DNA of 64,000 bases from Caulobacteraceae bacterium PMMR1 (GTDB taxonomy: Bacteria; Pseudomonadota; Alphaproteobacteria; Caulobacterales; Caulobacteraceae). The stretch's first letter is position 1. The number at the start of each line of letters is the position of its first letter. This document shows positions 17,546 to 26,461 of the stretch, piece after piece. The stretch lies in the NCBI GenBank assembly GCA_000733915.1, contig JPOM01000001.1:806001-870000 (forward strand). The letters run 5' to 3'. Below the pieces are notes generated by a model, which worked only from the letters and a program-made list of their open reading frames with translations, searched no databases and had not been told where the DNA came from. Made by a program: the position numbers and the translations under genes.

Positions 17546-18259
17546 ATGAACGCCGCCGCCTCCATCGCCCTCGCCTCCGCCCTGGCGCTCTCCACCGCGG
17601 GTCTCGCCCTGCCCAAGCCGGCCGCGGCCGCCGACGCCGCCCATCCGGCGGTGGTGGAGCTGTTCCAGAGCCAGGGCTGCTCGTCCTGCCCGCCGGCCAA
17701 CGCCAACGTCTTGCGCCTGTCGAGCCGCCCCGACGTGCTGGCGCTCAGCTTCCAGGTCACCTACTGGGACCAGCTCGGCTGGAAGGACACCTTCGCCCAG
17801 CCCGCCTACACCGCACGCCAGTGGGACTACGCCCACGCCTTCCACCGCGGGGAGGTCGCCACGCCCCAGGTCGTGGTCAACGGCCGCCTGGACGGGATCG
17901 GCTCGCGCCCGGGCGAGATCGAGGAGCTGATCCGCAAGGCCGACCGGGGCGCGGCGGGCCCGGCGGTGCGGCTGCAGGGCGACAAGGCCGAGGTGACGGG
18001 CGGGGATCCCGCGCATCCCGCCGAGGTCTGGCTGGTCCGCTATGACCCGCGCGTGCAGGCGGTGCCGATCCAGCGCGGCGAGAACGGCGGCAAGACCCTG
18101 CCGCACAAGAACGTCGTCATGGAGCTGACCCGGCTCGGCGCCTTCAAGGGCGGAACCGCGCGCTTCGACCTGCCCCCGGCCACGCGCCCGGGCCTCGTGC
18201 CCGCGGTTCTGGTCCAGGCCGGACCGGGCGGACCGATCCTGGCCGCCGCCCGCGGTTAA
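17546..18259 (+). CDS. DUF1223 thioredoxin-like periplasmic protein
   Basis: A 237-residue exported protein with a signal peptide ending near AAAA-DAAHP. The mature N-terminus reads VVELFQSQGCSSCPPAN, with a CxxC pair at C45/C48 as in the thioredoxin fold. Other family marks are VTYWDQLGWKDTFA and TPQVVVNGRLDGIGSR (cis-Pro loop). The redox partner is unknown. A SigF-type promoter lies just upstream, so it is probably induced with the sigma factor and may counter thiol or metal stress in the periplasm. Confidence 0.92.
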   Translation: MNAAASIALASALALSTAGLALPKPAAAADAAHPAVVELFQSQGCSSCPPANANVLRLSSRPDVLALSFQVTYWDQLGWKDTFAQPAYTARQWDYAHAFHRGEVATPQVVVNGRLDGIGSRPGEIEELIRKADRGAAGPAVRLQGDKAEVTGGDPAHPAEVWLVRYDPRVQAVPIQRGENGGKTLPHKNVVMELTRLGAFKGGTARFDLPPATRPGLVPAVLVQAGPGGPILAAARG

Positions 18260-18325
18260 GGACGAGCGACGGCGACGACCGACGGGCGGACGGGGCCCGG
18301 CCCCGCCCGCTCCGCCCTTCCCGCC

Positions 18326-20278
18326 TCAGCGTACGAGCGGCAGCTCGACATAGCTGGCCTGGCCCGGCGCATGGAACACCCGCTGCGTCGCCTTCTGGTA
18401 GTCGGCCGGCTTGGCGTCGAAGATCGACGGGACGTAGGTCTGCGGGTTCCGGTCGTAGAGTGGGAACCAGCTCGACTGGATCTGCACCATGATCCGGTGC
18501 CCAGGCAGGAACACGTGGTCCACGTTCGGCAGGGCCAGGCTATAGCTCACCACCTGGCCGGCCGGGATCGGCGAGGGCTTGGCCGGGTCGTCGCGATAGC
18601 GCCCGCGCAGCACGTCCATGGCGATCGGCAGCTCGTATCCGCCGAGCTCGGGTTGAGCCGGCGCCTCGTCAGGGTAGACGTCGATCAGCTTGACGACCCA
18701 GTCGCTGTCCGTGCCGCTGGTGGAGGCGAAAAGGTGCGCGACCGGCACGCCGGCCAGCTTGACCGGCTGCGTCAGCGGTTCGGTGGTGTAGGTCAGCACG
18801 TCCGAGCGGCTGTCGGCAAAGCGCTGGTCGTCCACCAGCCAGCGACCCCAGGTGCTGTCCTTCGCATAGGTCGGCCGGATCGGGCGCGCGCGATAGGTGA
18901 CCGGCTTGGCGGGGTCCGAAATGTACTCATCGAAGGCCAGACCCGACGCCGGAGCCTGGAAGCCGAGCTTGGCGCCGGGCTCAAGATAGAGCGGCGTGGG
19001 CTTGGCCGCCGCGATGGGCCAGCGATCGTAGGTACGCCAGGTGTTCGTCCCCGTCTCGAAGGCCGTGACCGGCGCGATGTCGGCCTTGGGCGCGCCGTCC
19101 TTAAGGTGCGCGTCCAGGAACGGGATCATCACGTGCTCCCAGGTCCAGGCGCTCTGATCGGCGTCGAACTTGATGGCGCCGAGTTCCGACCCCGGGGCGT
19201 TCACGCCTCCGTGCCGCCAGGGGCCCATGACCAGATAGACCATGTCCCCGTTCACGTCCTTGGGCTTGGTGGCGGCGTAGGCCGCCGGCGCGCCGTAGAT
19301 GTCCTCCTGGTCCCAAAGGCTGTGGACGTAGAGGGTCGGCACCTTCAACGGCTCTCGCGCCAGGAGCTTGTCCACCGCCTGGCCCTGCCAGAAGGCGTCG
19401 TAGCTCGGATGCTCGATCAGTCGCTTCCAGAAGGGCAGCTGCTCCATTCCCATGGCCCGGCCGTAAGCGGTTGGCGTGCCGTAGCGCATGAAGATGTCGT
19501 AGTCGTCCTGGCCGCTGGACCACCACTCCTTGCCCGAGCTCTTGTCCGCGGTCTGGCCGTAGACGTAGTCCATCATCTCTTCACGGAAGGTGCCGTTGTG
19601 GAACCAGTCGTCGCCCTTCCAAACGTCCACCATGGGGTTGATCGGCACCGCGGCCTTCAGGGCCGGGTGGGGCCGGATCAGGCTCATCAGGGTGGTGAAG
19701 CCGTCGTAGCTCGTGCCGATCGTGCCGACGCGGCCGTTGGACTCCGGCACGTTCTTCACCAGCCAGTCGATGGTGTCGTAGGCGTCGGTGGTGTGGTCGA
19801 CCTTGGTGGGGTTCAGCGGCCCTATGACCGGGCGGTTCATGATGTAGCCGCCGCCCGAGCCGTACTTGCCCCGCACGTCCTCCATGGCGATGATGTAGCC
19901 GGCCTTGGCGAGGCGGGCGTAGAGCGGCGACATCACCGCCTCGAAATGCGCGCTGGCGCCCCGGCCGGTGAGGCGCTCGGCGTTGTAGGGCGTGCGGTCG
20001 AGCAGGATCGGCGCGTGCGTCAGCCCCTTGGGGATGACCATGACGACGTGCAGCTTCACCCCGTCGCGCATGGGGATGTCGGCGGTGCGCCGGACATAGT
20101 CCCAGGTCTCCGTCGCAGGCGTGAAGCTCTGCGGGATGTCGCTGCCGAGCGCATCCGGCTTCACCGCCTCGCCCTTGTGGCTCTGGGCCTGGGCGGCGGG
20201 CTGGCCGAGCAGGGTCGCCGCGAGCGCCAGGGCGCAGGCGCCGGCGAGGCGCATCGTGGAGGGAATCTTGGGAGTCAC
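18326..20278 (-). CDS. CocE/NonD (peptidase S15) family hydrolase
   Basis: A 650-residue secreted hydrolase with a signal peptide (MRLAGACALALAATLLG...AQAQ); the ATG 8 codons before MRLAG is also possible. The alpha/beta-hydrolase core has the nucleophile in GTSYDGFT, Asp in SLWDQEDIYG and His in MGPWRHGG. The C-terminal ~200 residues form the jelly-roll DUF/X-Pro domain. It most resembles alpha-amino acid ester hydrolases and glutaryl-7-ACA acylases (VRGKYGSGGGYIMNRP, carboxylates around DDWFHNG). The natural substrate is unknown, probably a peptide or amino-acid ester. Confidence 0.92.
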   Translation of the reverse strand: MTPKIPSTMRLAGACALALAATLLGQPAAQAQSHKGEAVKPDALGSDIPQSFTPATETWDYVRRTADIPMRDGVKLHVVMVIPKGLTHAPILLDRTPYNAERLTGRGASAHFEAVMSPLYARLAKAGYIIAMEDVRGKYGSGGGYIMNRPVIGPLNPTKVDHTTDAYDTIDWLVKNVPESNGRVGTIGTSYDGFTTLMSLIRPHPALKAAVPINPMVDVWKGDDWFHNGTFREEMMDYVYGQTADKSSGKEWWSSGQDDYDIFMRYGTPTAYGRAMGMEQLPFWKRLIEHPSYDAFWQGQAVDKLLAREPLKVPTLYVHSLWDQEDIYGAPAAYAATKPKDVNGDMVYLVMGPWRHGGVNAPGSELGAIKFDADQSAWTWEHVMIPFLDAHLKDGAPKADIAPVTAFETGTNTWRTYDRWPIAAAKPTPLYLEPGAKLGFQAPASGLAFDEYISDPAKPVTYRARPIRPTYAKDSTWGRWLVDDQRFADSRSDVLTYTTEPLTQPVKLAGVPVAHLFASTSGTDSDWVVKLIDVYPDEAPAQPELGGYELPIAMDVLRGRYRDDPAKPSPIPAGQVVSYSLALPNVDHVFLPGHRIMVQIQSSWFPLYDRNPQTYVPSIFDAKPADYQKATQRVFHAPGQASYVELPLVR

Positions 20279-20486
20279 CGGGCCGCCTTTGATGCATCCT
20301 GAATGTCGAGGCGGCCGAGGTTGCAGGCCGCCCGCGCGCCGTCAAGCCGAAGCGCGCGTCTGCCGCCCTGGGCGTCAAGGCGCACGGCGGTCCGGCGCAA
20401 GGCCCGCTCTGCGACCATAGGGCGCTGGCGGCGTGGCCGTGCAGGGCGCGCTAGCCTGCCGGGCCAGCCAGCTCCGGAGCGCGCCC

Positions 20487-21305
20487 ATGTCCTTGACGCT
20501 GAAGCCCCTCACGCTCACGGCCGAAGCGGCCGACGCCCATGCCGACGAGGTCCGGCGGACCAGCTGCACGGTGCTGAGGGGATGCTTCCCCGTCGAGACG
20601 ATCGAGGCCTGGAACGAGGCGTTCCAGCCGCTGCTCCGCCGTGCCATCGCCGAAGACGGGCGCAATCCCAACCGCGGTGCGGCCCGCCACTATGTGACCT
20701 TGCCCTTCCACGGCCTGTTCGCGGACGCGAGGATCATCGACAACGACGCGGTCATGGCCGTGGTCGAGCGGCTGGTCGGGACCGACGGCGTGCTCTGCCA
20801 GCTCGCCAGCGACACGCCGCTGAAGGGCTCCGACTACCAGGGGCTGCACCGGGACACGCAGCTGCTGTTCCCCGAGACGGGGGTGGAGACGCCGCCCTAC
20901 CAGCTGGCGGTGAACTTCCCCCTGGTGGATGTCACCCCCGAGAGGGGGCCGATGGAGTATGCGCCCGGCACGCACATGACGTCCAAGGCCGAGGGCCTGC
21001 GCCGGATCGAGAGCGGCGAGGCGCCGCTGCTGCCCGTGTTCCTGAACCGCGGCGACGTGATGATCCGCGACGTGCGCCACATCCACCGCGGCACGCCCAA
21101 CCTGACCGATACCCCGCGGCCGATGGTCGTGATCGGCTACTCCCGCCGCTGGCTTTTCCGGCCGGAGGTGCAGACCCGCGTGCCCCGCGAGACCCTGGAC
21201 GGCTTGCCCGAGCGGGCGCGGCGCTGGCTGCGCTTCAATCCGGTGTTCGACCGGACGGAGGAGGCGCTTCAGACGGCCGAGACCTATCGCGCCTTCGCCT
21301 ACTGA
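20487..21305 (+). CDS. Phytanoyl-CoA dioxygenase (PhyH) family protein
   Basis: A 272-residue Fe(II)/2-oxoglutarate oxygenase. The start MSLTLKPLTL is the first sensible methionine. The metal ligands are seen as HRDTQLLF (H, D) and, later, RHIHRGTPNLT (distal His), with a 2-oxoglutarate-binding Arg expected around TPRPMVVIGYSR. The substrate is unknown: PhyH relatives hydroxylate lipids, antibiotics or small metabolites. Its last 71 bp overlap the end of the convergent DedA gene. Confidence 0.88.
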   Translation: MSLTLKPLTLTAEAADAHADEVRRTSCTVLRGCFPVETIEAWNEAFQPLLRRAIAEDGRNPNRGAARHYVTLPFHGLFADARIIDNDAVMAVVERLVGTDGVLCQLASDTPLKGSDYQGLHRDTQLLFPETGVETPPYQLAVNFPLVDVTPERGPMEYAPGTHMTSKAEGLRRIESGEAPLLPVFLNRGDVMIRDVRHIHRGTPNLTDTPRPMVVIGYSRRWLFRPEVQTRVPRETLDGLPERARRWLRFNPVFDRTEEALQTAETYRAFAY

Positions 21306-21912
21306 GGCGCCGCCAGATCGGCTGGGGCCGGGTCGCGACCCGCCAGAGGTAGAGCATAAGGCCCAGCACGAGCAGGGCGTCGGCCAGCGGGCTCACCCAG
21401 TCGCCGACCTCGGCATAGTGCGCCTGCAGCTTCAGGCCGGCCCAGACCAGGAGCGCGCTCCAGAGCGTGGACCCCGCCAGGCAGGCGGCCAGGAACATCG
21501 GCCAGGAAAGGCGCGCGAGGCCGGCGGGGATGGCGATCACGCCGCGGATGCTGGGCAAGGCGCGCCCGACCAGCACCGCCAGCCCGCCGAAGCGCGCCAG
21601 CCAAAGGGCGGCGGCGTCGACCTCGTGCGGCGCCAGCGCGAGCCAGCGCCCGTGCCGCTCGCTCCAGCCGCGAAAGCGCGTCGCGCCCACCTTCCGCGCC
21701 GCCCAGAACCAGGGGATCACGCCCACCGTGGAGCCCACGCCCCCGGCCAGCACGGCGGCGATCGCGCCCATCCGCCCCTGCGCCGCCTCGAACCCCGCCA
21801 GCGGCAGGATCACCTCGGACGGGATAACCGGAACGAGGTTCTCCAGCACCATCAGGAGGAACACGGCCCAGAGCCCGCCCGTGTGGACCAGGCGGGCGAT
21901 GAGTTCGAACAT
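21235..21912 (-). CDS. DedA family membrane protein
   Basis: A 225-residue DedA/SNARE-associated (VTT) protein, an undecaprenyl-phosphate or lipid flippase family. Family motifs are ENLVPVIPSEVILPLAGF (E and P-rich re-entrant loop), GSTVGVIPWFWAARKVG and VGRALPSIRGVIAIPAGLARL, with a final GSTLWSALLVWAGL helix. The last ~25 residues (RRRRDRSRPSEAPPP) are encoded inside the tail of the PhyH gene on the other strand and look like a non-conserved extension. Confidence 0.92.
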   Translation of the reverse strand: MFELIARLVHTGGLWAVFLLMVLENLVPVIPSEVILPLAGFEAAQGRMGAIAAVLAGGVGSTVGVIPWFWAARKVGATRFRGWSERHGRWLALAPHEVDAAALWLARFGGLAVLVGRALPSIRGVIAIPAGLARLSWPMFLAACLAGSTLWSALLVWAGLKLQAHYAEVGDWVSPLADALLVLGLMLYLWRVATRPQPIWRRLSRRRRDRSRPSEAPPPSGRTPD

Positions 21913-21972
21913 TCTGTCGGGCTCCGCGGTCCCGCGTGCAACAGTTGGAGAAGCTGCGCCGTTCCCCCGGCC

Positions 21973-22266
21973 ATGAGCTCCCTGATCCAGAACGGCGTTG
22001 GCGTCGCGGCCGCCCTCTGCTCGATGTCGAGCTTCGTGCCGCAGGTCCTGAAGATCCTGCGCGAGAAGGACGCCTCCTCGGTGTCGCTCCGCATGTACGT
22101 CGTGACGGTGACGGGCTTTGCGCTCTGGACCGCCTACGGCTTCATGCTGCAGAGCTGGCCCCTGATCGGCTCCAATGTGATCAGCCTGGTTCTGTCCGGC
22201 GCGGTCCTGGTGCTGAAGCTGAGGTACGGCGAGGGCGAGACAGGCGGCGGCTCTTCGCCGGGCTGA
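21973..22266 (+). CDS. SemiSWEET/PQ-loop sugar transporter
   Basis: A 97-residue, three-helix membrane protein. The first helix carries the PQ motif (SSFVPQVLKILREKDASSVSL), and helices 2 and 3 are VVTVTGFALWTAYGFML and NVISLVLSGAVLVLKLRYG. SemiSWEETs dimerise to form a sugar channel. It is divergent from dedA and convergent with glnA, from which a hairpin separates it. The PQ motif and size make the call firm; the sugar is unknown. Confidence 0.9.
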   Translation: MSSLIQNGVGVAAALCSMSSFVPQVLKILREKDASSVSLRMYVVTVTGFALWTAYGFMLQSWPLIGSNVISLVLSGAVLVLKLRYGEGETGGGSSPG

Positions 22267-22272
22267 CGCGAA

Positions 22273-22298
22273 AAGGGCCGGGATCGCGCCCGGCCCTT
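22273..22298. terminator. Bidirectional hairpin between SemiSWEET and glnA
   Basis: AAGGGCCGGG (22273-22282), a 6-nt loop and its perfect complement (22289-22298). On the minus strand the stem is followed by CTTTTCGC, on the plus by only two T before C-rich sequence, so it suits glnA best while lying in the convergent gap. Confidence 0.75.
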
Positions 22299-22323
22299 CC
22301 GCAGTCGCACCTCGGTCAGGCGA

Positions 22324-23730
22324 CTAGCACTTGTAGTACATGTCGAACTCCACCGGGTGCGGGTGGATTTCGAAGCGCCGGACCTCTTCCATTTTCAGCT
22401 CGATGTAGGCGTCGATGAAGTCGTCGTCCATGACGCCGCCCTTCTTCAGGAAGGCGCGGTCGCGGTCGAGACTGTCGAGCGCCTCGCGCAGCGAGCCGCA
22501 GACTTCCGGCACCTTCTTCTGCTCGCGCGGCGGCAGATCATAGAGGTTCTTGTCCATGGCCGGGCCGGGGTCGATCCGGTTCTCGATGCCGTCAAGGCCC
22601 GCCATCAGCAGCGCCACGAAGGTGAGGTAGGGATTGCCCATCGGGTCGGGGAAGCGGCACTCGATCCGCTTGGCCTTTGCGGACGAGACCCACGGGATGC
22701 GGATCGAGGCGGAGCGGTTGCGGGAGGAATAGGCCAGCTTCACCGGCGCTTCGTAACCAGGCACCAGGCGCTTGTAGCTGTTGGTGGTCGAGTTCGAGAA
22801 GGCGTTGATCGCCTTTGCGTGCTTGATCACGCCGCCGATATACCACAGGCACAGGTCCGACAGGCCGGCGTACTTGTCGCCGGCGAACAGCGGCTTGCCG
22901 TCCTTCCAGATCGACTGGTGGCAGTGCATCCCCGAGCCGTTGTCGCCGAAGTAAGGCTTGGCCATGAACGTCGCCGTCTTGCCGTACGCCGCCGCCACAT
23001 TGTGAATGACGTATTTGTAGAGCTGCATGCGGTCGGCCATGGTCAGCAGATCGGAAAACTTCAGGCCGAGTTCGTGCTGCGCCGGGGCCACTTCGTGGTG
23101 GTGCTTCTCAGGCTCCAGCCCAAGCTCGCCCATGACCGCCAGCATCTCGCCGCGCAGGTCCTGGGCGGAGTCCACCGGGTTGACGGGGAAGTAGCCGCCC
23201 TTCGGCCCCGGGCGGTGGCCCATGTTGCCTTCCGGATAGCTCTTGCCGGTGTTGTAGGGCAGTTCGGTGGAGTCGAAGCTGTAGCCCGTATTGTTCGGAT
23301 CAGTCGACCACTTCACGTCGTCAAAGACGAAGAACTCGGCTTCCGGGCCGAAATAGACCTTATCGCCCACGCCCGACGCCTTGACATAGGTCAGCGCCTT
23401 CTTGGCGATGGAGCGCGGGTCTCGGTTATAGGGTTCGCCGGTGTCCGGGTTCAGCACGTCGCAGAACAGGAACATCGTCGTCTGCTGGTAAAACGGATCG
23501 ACATAGGCCGTCGACAGGTCCGGCTTCAGCAGCATGTCGGACTCGTTGATCGCCTTCCAGCCCGAGATCGACGACCCGTCGAACATGGTGCCTTCGGTCA
23601 GGAAATCCTCGTCCACCAGCGCGATGTCGAAGGTCACGTGCTGCATCTTTCCGCGCATGTCGGTGAAGCGCACGTCGACGTACTTGACCTCCTTGTCCTT
23701 GATGTCCTGCAGCACTTCGGCCGGCGTCAT
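22324..23730 (-). CDS. glnA: Type I glutamine synthetase
   Basis: A 468-residue GSI that forms glutamine from glutamate and ammonia. Motifs include [16 protein letters not shown] (N-terminal beta-grasp), [13 protein letters not shown] (metal-binding Glu), [18 protein letters not shown] and [10 protein letters not shown]. The C-terminal NLYDLPPRE carries the Tyr that is adenylylated in the GSI-beta class, and the protein ends in EFDMYYKC. It lies 48 bp downstream of glnB, forming the classic alphaproteobacterial glnBA operon. Confidence 0.98.
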   Translation of the reverse strand: MTPAEVLQDIKDKEVKYVDVRFTDMRGKMQHVTFDIALVDEDFLTEGTMFDGSSISGWKAINESDMLLKPDLSTAYVDPFYQQTTMFLFCDVLNPDTGEPYNRDPRSIAKKALTYVKASGVGDKVYFGPEAEFFVFDDVKWSTDPNNTGYSFDSTELPYNTGKSYPEGNMGHRPGPKGGYFPVNPVDSAQDLRGEMLAVMGELGLEPEKHHHEVAPAQHELGLKFSDLLTMADRMQLYKYVIHNVAAAYGKTATFMAKPYFGDNGSGMHCHQSIWKDGKPLFAGDKYAGLSDLCLWYIGGVIKHAKAINAFSNSTTNSYKRLVPGYEAPVKLAYSSRNRSASIRIPWVSSAKAKRIECRFPDPMGNPYLTFVALLMAGLDGIENRIDPGPAMDKNLYDLPPREQKKVPEVCGSLREALDSLDRDRAFLKKGGVMDDDFIDAYIELKMEEVRRFEIHPHPVEFDMYYKC

Positions 23731-23778
23731 GGGTTCAAATCCTCTCAGGTCAGCGATGAAGGGAAGGGGCGGCGAGGG

Positions 23779-24171
<393 letters not shown>

Positions 24172-24334
24172 TCAAGCGAGGCAGGCCGCTTGCGGGGTTT
24201 CGGGGCGGAAGAACCGCCGGGCGCCTGGAAACTACACAGCCGGCGCCCTCTAACGAGGCAGCGGCGACAGAGGGTCTTCGGGGGCTCGCCGGGCAGTGAA
24301 AGCGATCCGCAAGCGGCGGGCAGGGGAGGCGAGG

Positions 24335-25876
24335 GTGCTGGATTCGACGCCGGTTCTGATCGGAGCGGGCCAATTCACCTACAAGGACGACCCGCTCGCC
24401 TCGCCCTCGCCGCTGGAGCTGCTGAAGATTTCGGCGCTGGCTGCGGCCTCCGACGCGGGCCTGACGCCCCAGGCGCTGGCCGGGCTCGACACCCTGATGG
24501 TCGTGGGTTTCGCCGTCGACGCCCCGGGTGCAGGCGGGAGCCGCTCCGCCCTGCCCCGACCCCGCAACCCGCCGAAGAGCCTCGCCCGGGCGCTGGGCGC
24601 CCAGCCGCGGACCCAAGCCTACAGCCACATGGGCGGCAACACGCCCCAGTCCCTGGTCAATGAGGTCTGCGCCCGCATCGCCCGCGGCGAGGCGGCCTTC
24701 GCCCTGATCGCCGGCTGCGAGTTCCTGGGCTCCCTGACCAAGCGGATGAAGGCTGCGGTCGGCTTCGACGGCTGGGACGACGGGGAGACCAGCGAGCCCG
24801 AACGCATCGGCGATCCGCGCCCGGGCGTCTCGGCCTATGAGGCCGCGCACGGCCTGGCGTTTCCGGTCAACACCTATCCCCTGTTCGAGAACGCCCTGCG
24901 CGCCCGCGACCGGCGCAGCCTTGAGGCCCATGCCCGCCGCATGGGCGAGCTGTTCGCGCCCTTCACCCGCGTCGCCGCCGCCAACCCCTACGCCTGGTTC
25001 CCGGTCGCGCGCACGGCGGAGGAGCTGATCACCGTCACGGAGCACAACCGGATGGTGGGCTATCCCTACCCGAAGTACCTGAACGCCATCATGGAGGTGG
25101 ACCAGTCCGCCGCCGTGATCCTGACCAGTCTCGGCAAGGCGCGCGAGCTGGGCGTCGGCCGCGACCGCTGCGTCTTCCTGCACGGCTGCGCCGACGCCGC
25201 CGACCTGTGGAATCCCCTCGACCGACAGGACTTCCACTCCAGCCCCGCCATGCGCCTGACCAGCCGCAAGGCGCTGGAGATGGCCGGCAAGAGCATCGAC
25301 GAGATCGAGCTGATCGACCTCTATTCCTGCTTCCCCGTGGCCGTGGAGATCGCCTGCGAGGAGCAGGGCATCGCCCTGGACGACCCCCGCGGCCTGACCG
25401 TGACCGGCGGCCTGCCCTACTTCGGCGGGCCGGGCAACAACTACGCCATGCACGCGATCGCGACCCTGGTTCAGCGTCTGCGGGCCCGGCCTGGGGCGTT
25501 CGGCATGGCGACCGGCAACGGCTGGTACCTCACCAAGCAGTCGGTGGGCGTCTATTCGACCGCGCCGATCCAGGGCGAATGGACCCGCGAGGACCCCGCC
25601 GTGCTCCAGCGCGAGATCGACGCCCTGCCGCATCCCGAAGTGATCGAAACGCCCGAGGGCGAGGCGGTCATCGAGGCCTACACCGTCACTCACGACCGCG
25701 GCGGCTACCGCTCCGGCATCGTGGTCGGGCGGGATGCAGCCGGACGCCGCTTCGTGGCGGTGACGCCCGACGACCCTGCGGTGCTGCGCGATCTGGAAAG
25801 CCGTGAGGGCGTGGGCCGGGCCGGGACCGTCGGCCGACACCCGGACGGCAAGCGCAACCTGTTCCGGCCGGCCTGA
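24335..25876 (+). CDS. Thiolase-superfamily protein lacking catalytic residues
   Basis: A 513-residue protein with an SCP-x-like thiolase fold, annotated in relatives as acetyl-CoA acetyltransferase. The GTG start at 24335 follows the strong ribosome site AGGGGAGG. Where true thiolases have the acylated Cys (CGSG/CGSS), this has HMGGNTPQS, and where the catalytic His loop GGAIALGHPLG is expected it reads GGLPYFGGPGNNY. Claisen condensation or cleavage by the usual mechanism is therefore doubtful. The C-terminal ~90 residues form an OB-like extension (GEAVIEAYTVTHDRGGYRSG). Confidence 0.87.
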   Translation: MLDSTPVLIGAGQFTYKDDPLASPSPLELLKISALAAASDAGLTPQALAGLDTLMVVGFAVDAPGAGGSRSALPRPRNPPKSLARALGAQPRTQAYSHMGGNTPQSLVNEVCARIARGEAAFALIAGCEFLGSLTKRMKAAVGFDGWDDGETSEPERIGDPRPGVSAYEAAHGLAFPVNTYPLFENALRARDRRSLEAHARRMGELFAPFTRVAAANPYAWFPVARTAEELITVTEHNRMVGYPYPKYLNAIMEVDQSAAVILTSLGKARELGVGRDRCVFLHGCADAADLWNPLDRQDFHSSPAMRLTSRKALEMAGKSIDEIELIDLYSCFPVAVEIACEEQGIALDDPRGLTVTGGLPYFGGPGNNYAMHAIATLVQRLRARPGAFGMATGNGWYLTKQSVGVYSTAPIQGEWTREDPAVLQREIDALPHPEVIETPEGEAVIEAYTVTHDRGGYRSGIVVGRDAAGRRFVAVTPDDPAVLRDLESREGVGRAGTVGRHPDGKRNLFRPA

Positions 25877-25886
25877 GGTGTTCAGC

Positions 25887-26459
25887 ATGACCGGTCGCCT
25901 TTACATGATCCGGCACGGCAGGCCCGCTGCGAGCTGGGACGAGGGGGACCCCGACCCGGGGCTGGACGAGACCGGGCGGGCGCAGGCCGAGGCCGTGGCC
26001 GCCGCCCTCATGTCGCTGGCGCCGGAGCATCGGCCGCGCACGGTCGCGACCTCCCCGCTGCGTCGCTGCCGTGAGACCGCCGCGCCCCTCGCCCGGGCGC
26101 TGGGCGTGGAGCTCGAGGTGGTCGAGGCGGTGGCGGAGATCCCCACCCCCCGCGCCGTGCCGCCGGGCGAACGCGGCGCCTGGCTGCGTGACGCCTTCGG
26201 CGGAACCTGGGCGGAGCTGAGGGGCGACATCGACTACGCCGACTGGCGGCAGGGGATCGTGGAGGCGCTGGTCGCGCGGCCGGGCGCGGCGGTGTTCTCG
26301 CACTATGTGGCGCTGAACGCGGCGGTGTCGGCGGCGCAGGGCGACCCGCGCGTGCACGTCTTCCGCCCCGACCAGGGCTCGATCACCGCCTTCGAGGTGG
26401 TCGAGGGCCGCCTGGCGCTGCTCGAGCGCGGCCGGCAAGCCGTCACGGAGGTGCTCTGA
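25887..26459 (+). CDS. Histidine phosphatase family protein
   Basis: A 190-residue member of the phosphoglycerate-mutase-like superfamily. The nucleophilic His lies in YMIRHGRPA and the second His in AVFSHYVALNA; LDETGRAQAEAVAAAL and TVATSPLRRCRETA match the conserved region. The overall pattern suggests a small-molecule phosphatase rather than glycolytic PGM. It sits 10 bp after the thiolase-like gene and 2 bp before nnr, so the three are likely one operon. Confidence 0.9.
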   Translation: MTGRLYMIRHGRPAASWDEGDPDPGLDETGRAQAEAVAAALMSLAPEHRPRTVATSPLRRCRETAAPLARALGVELEVVEAVAEIPTPRAVPPGERGAWLRDAFGGTWAELRGDIDYADWRQGIVEALVARPGAAVFSHYVALNAAVSAAQGDPRVHVFRPDQGSITAFEVVEGRLALLERGRQAVTEVL

Positions 26460-26461
26460 GC

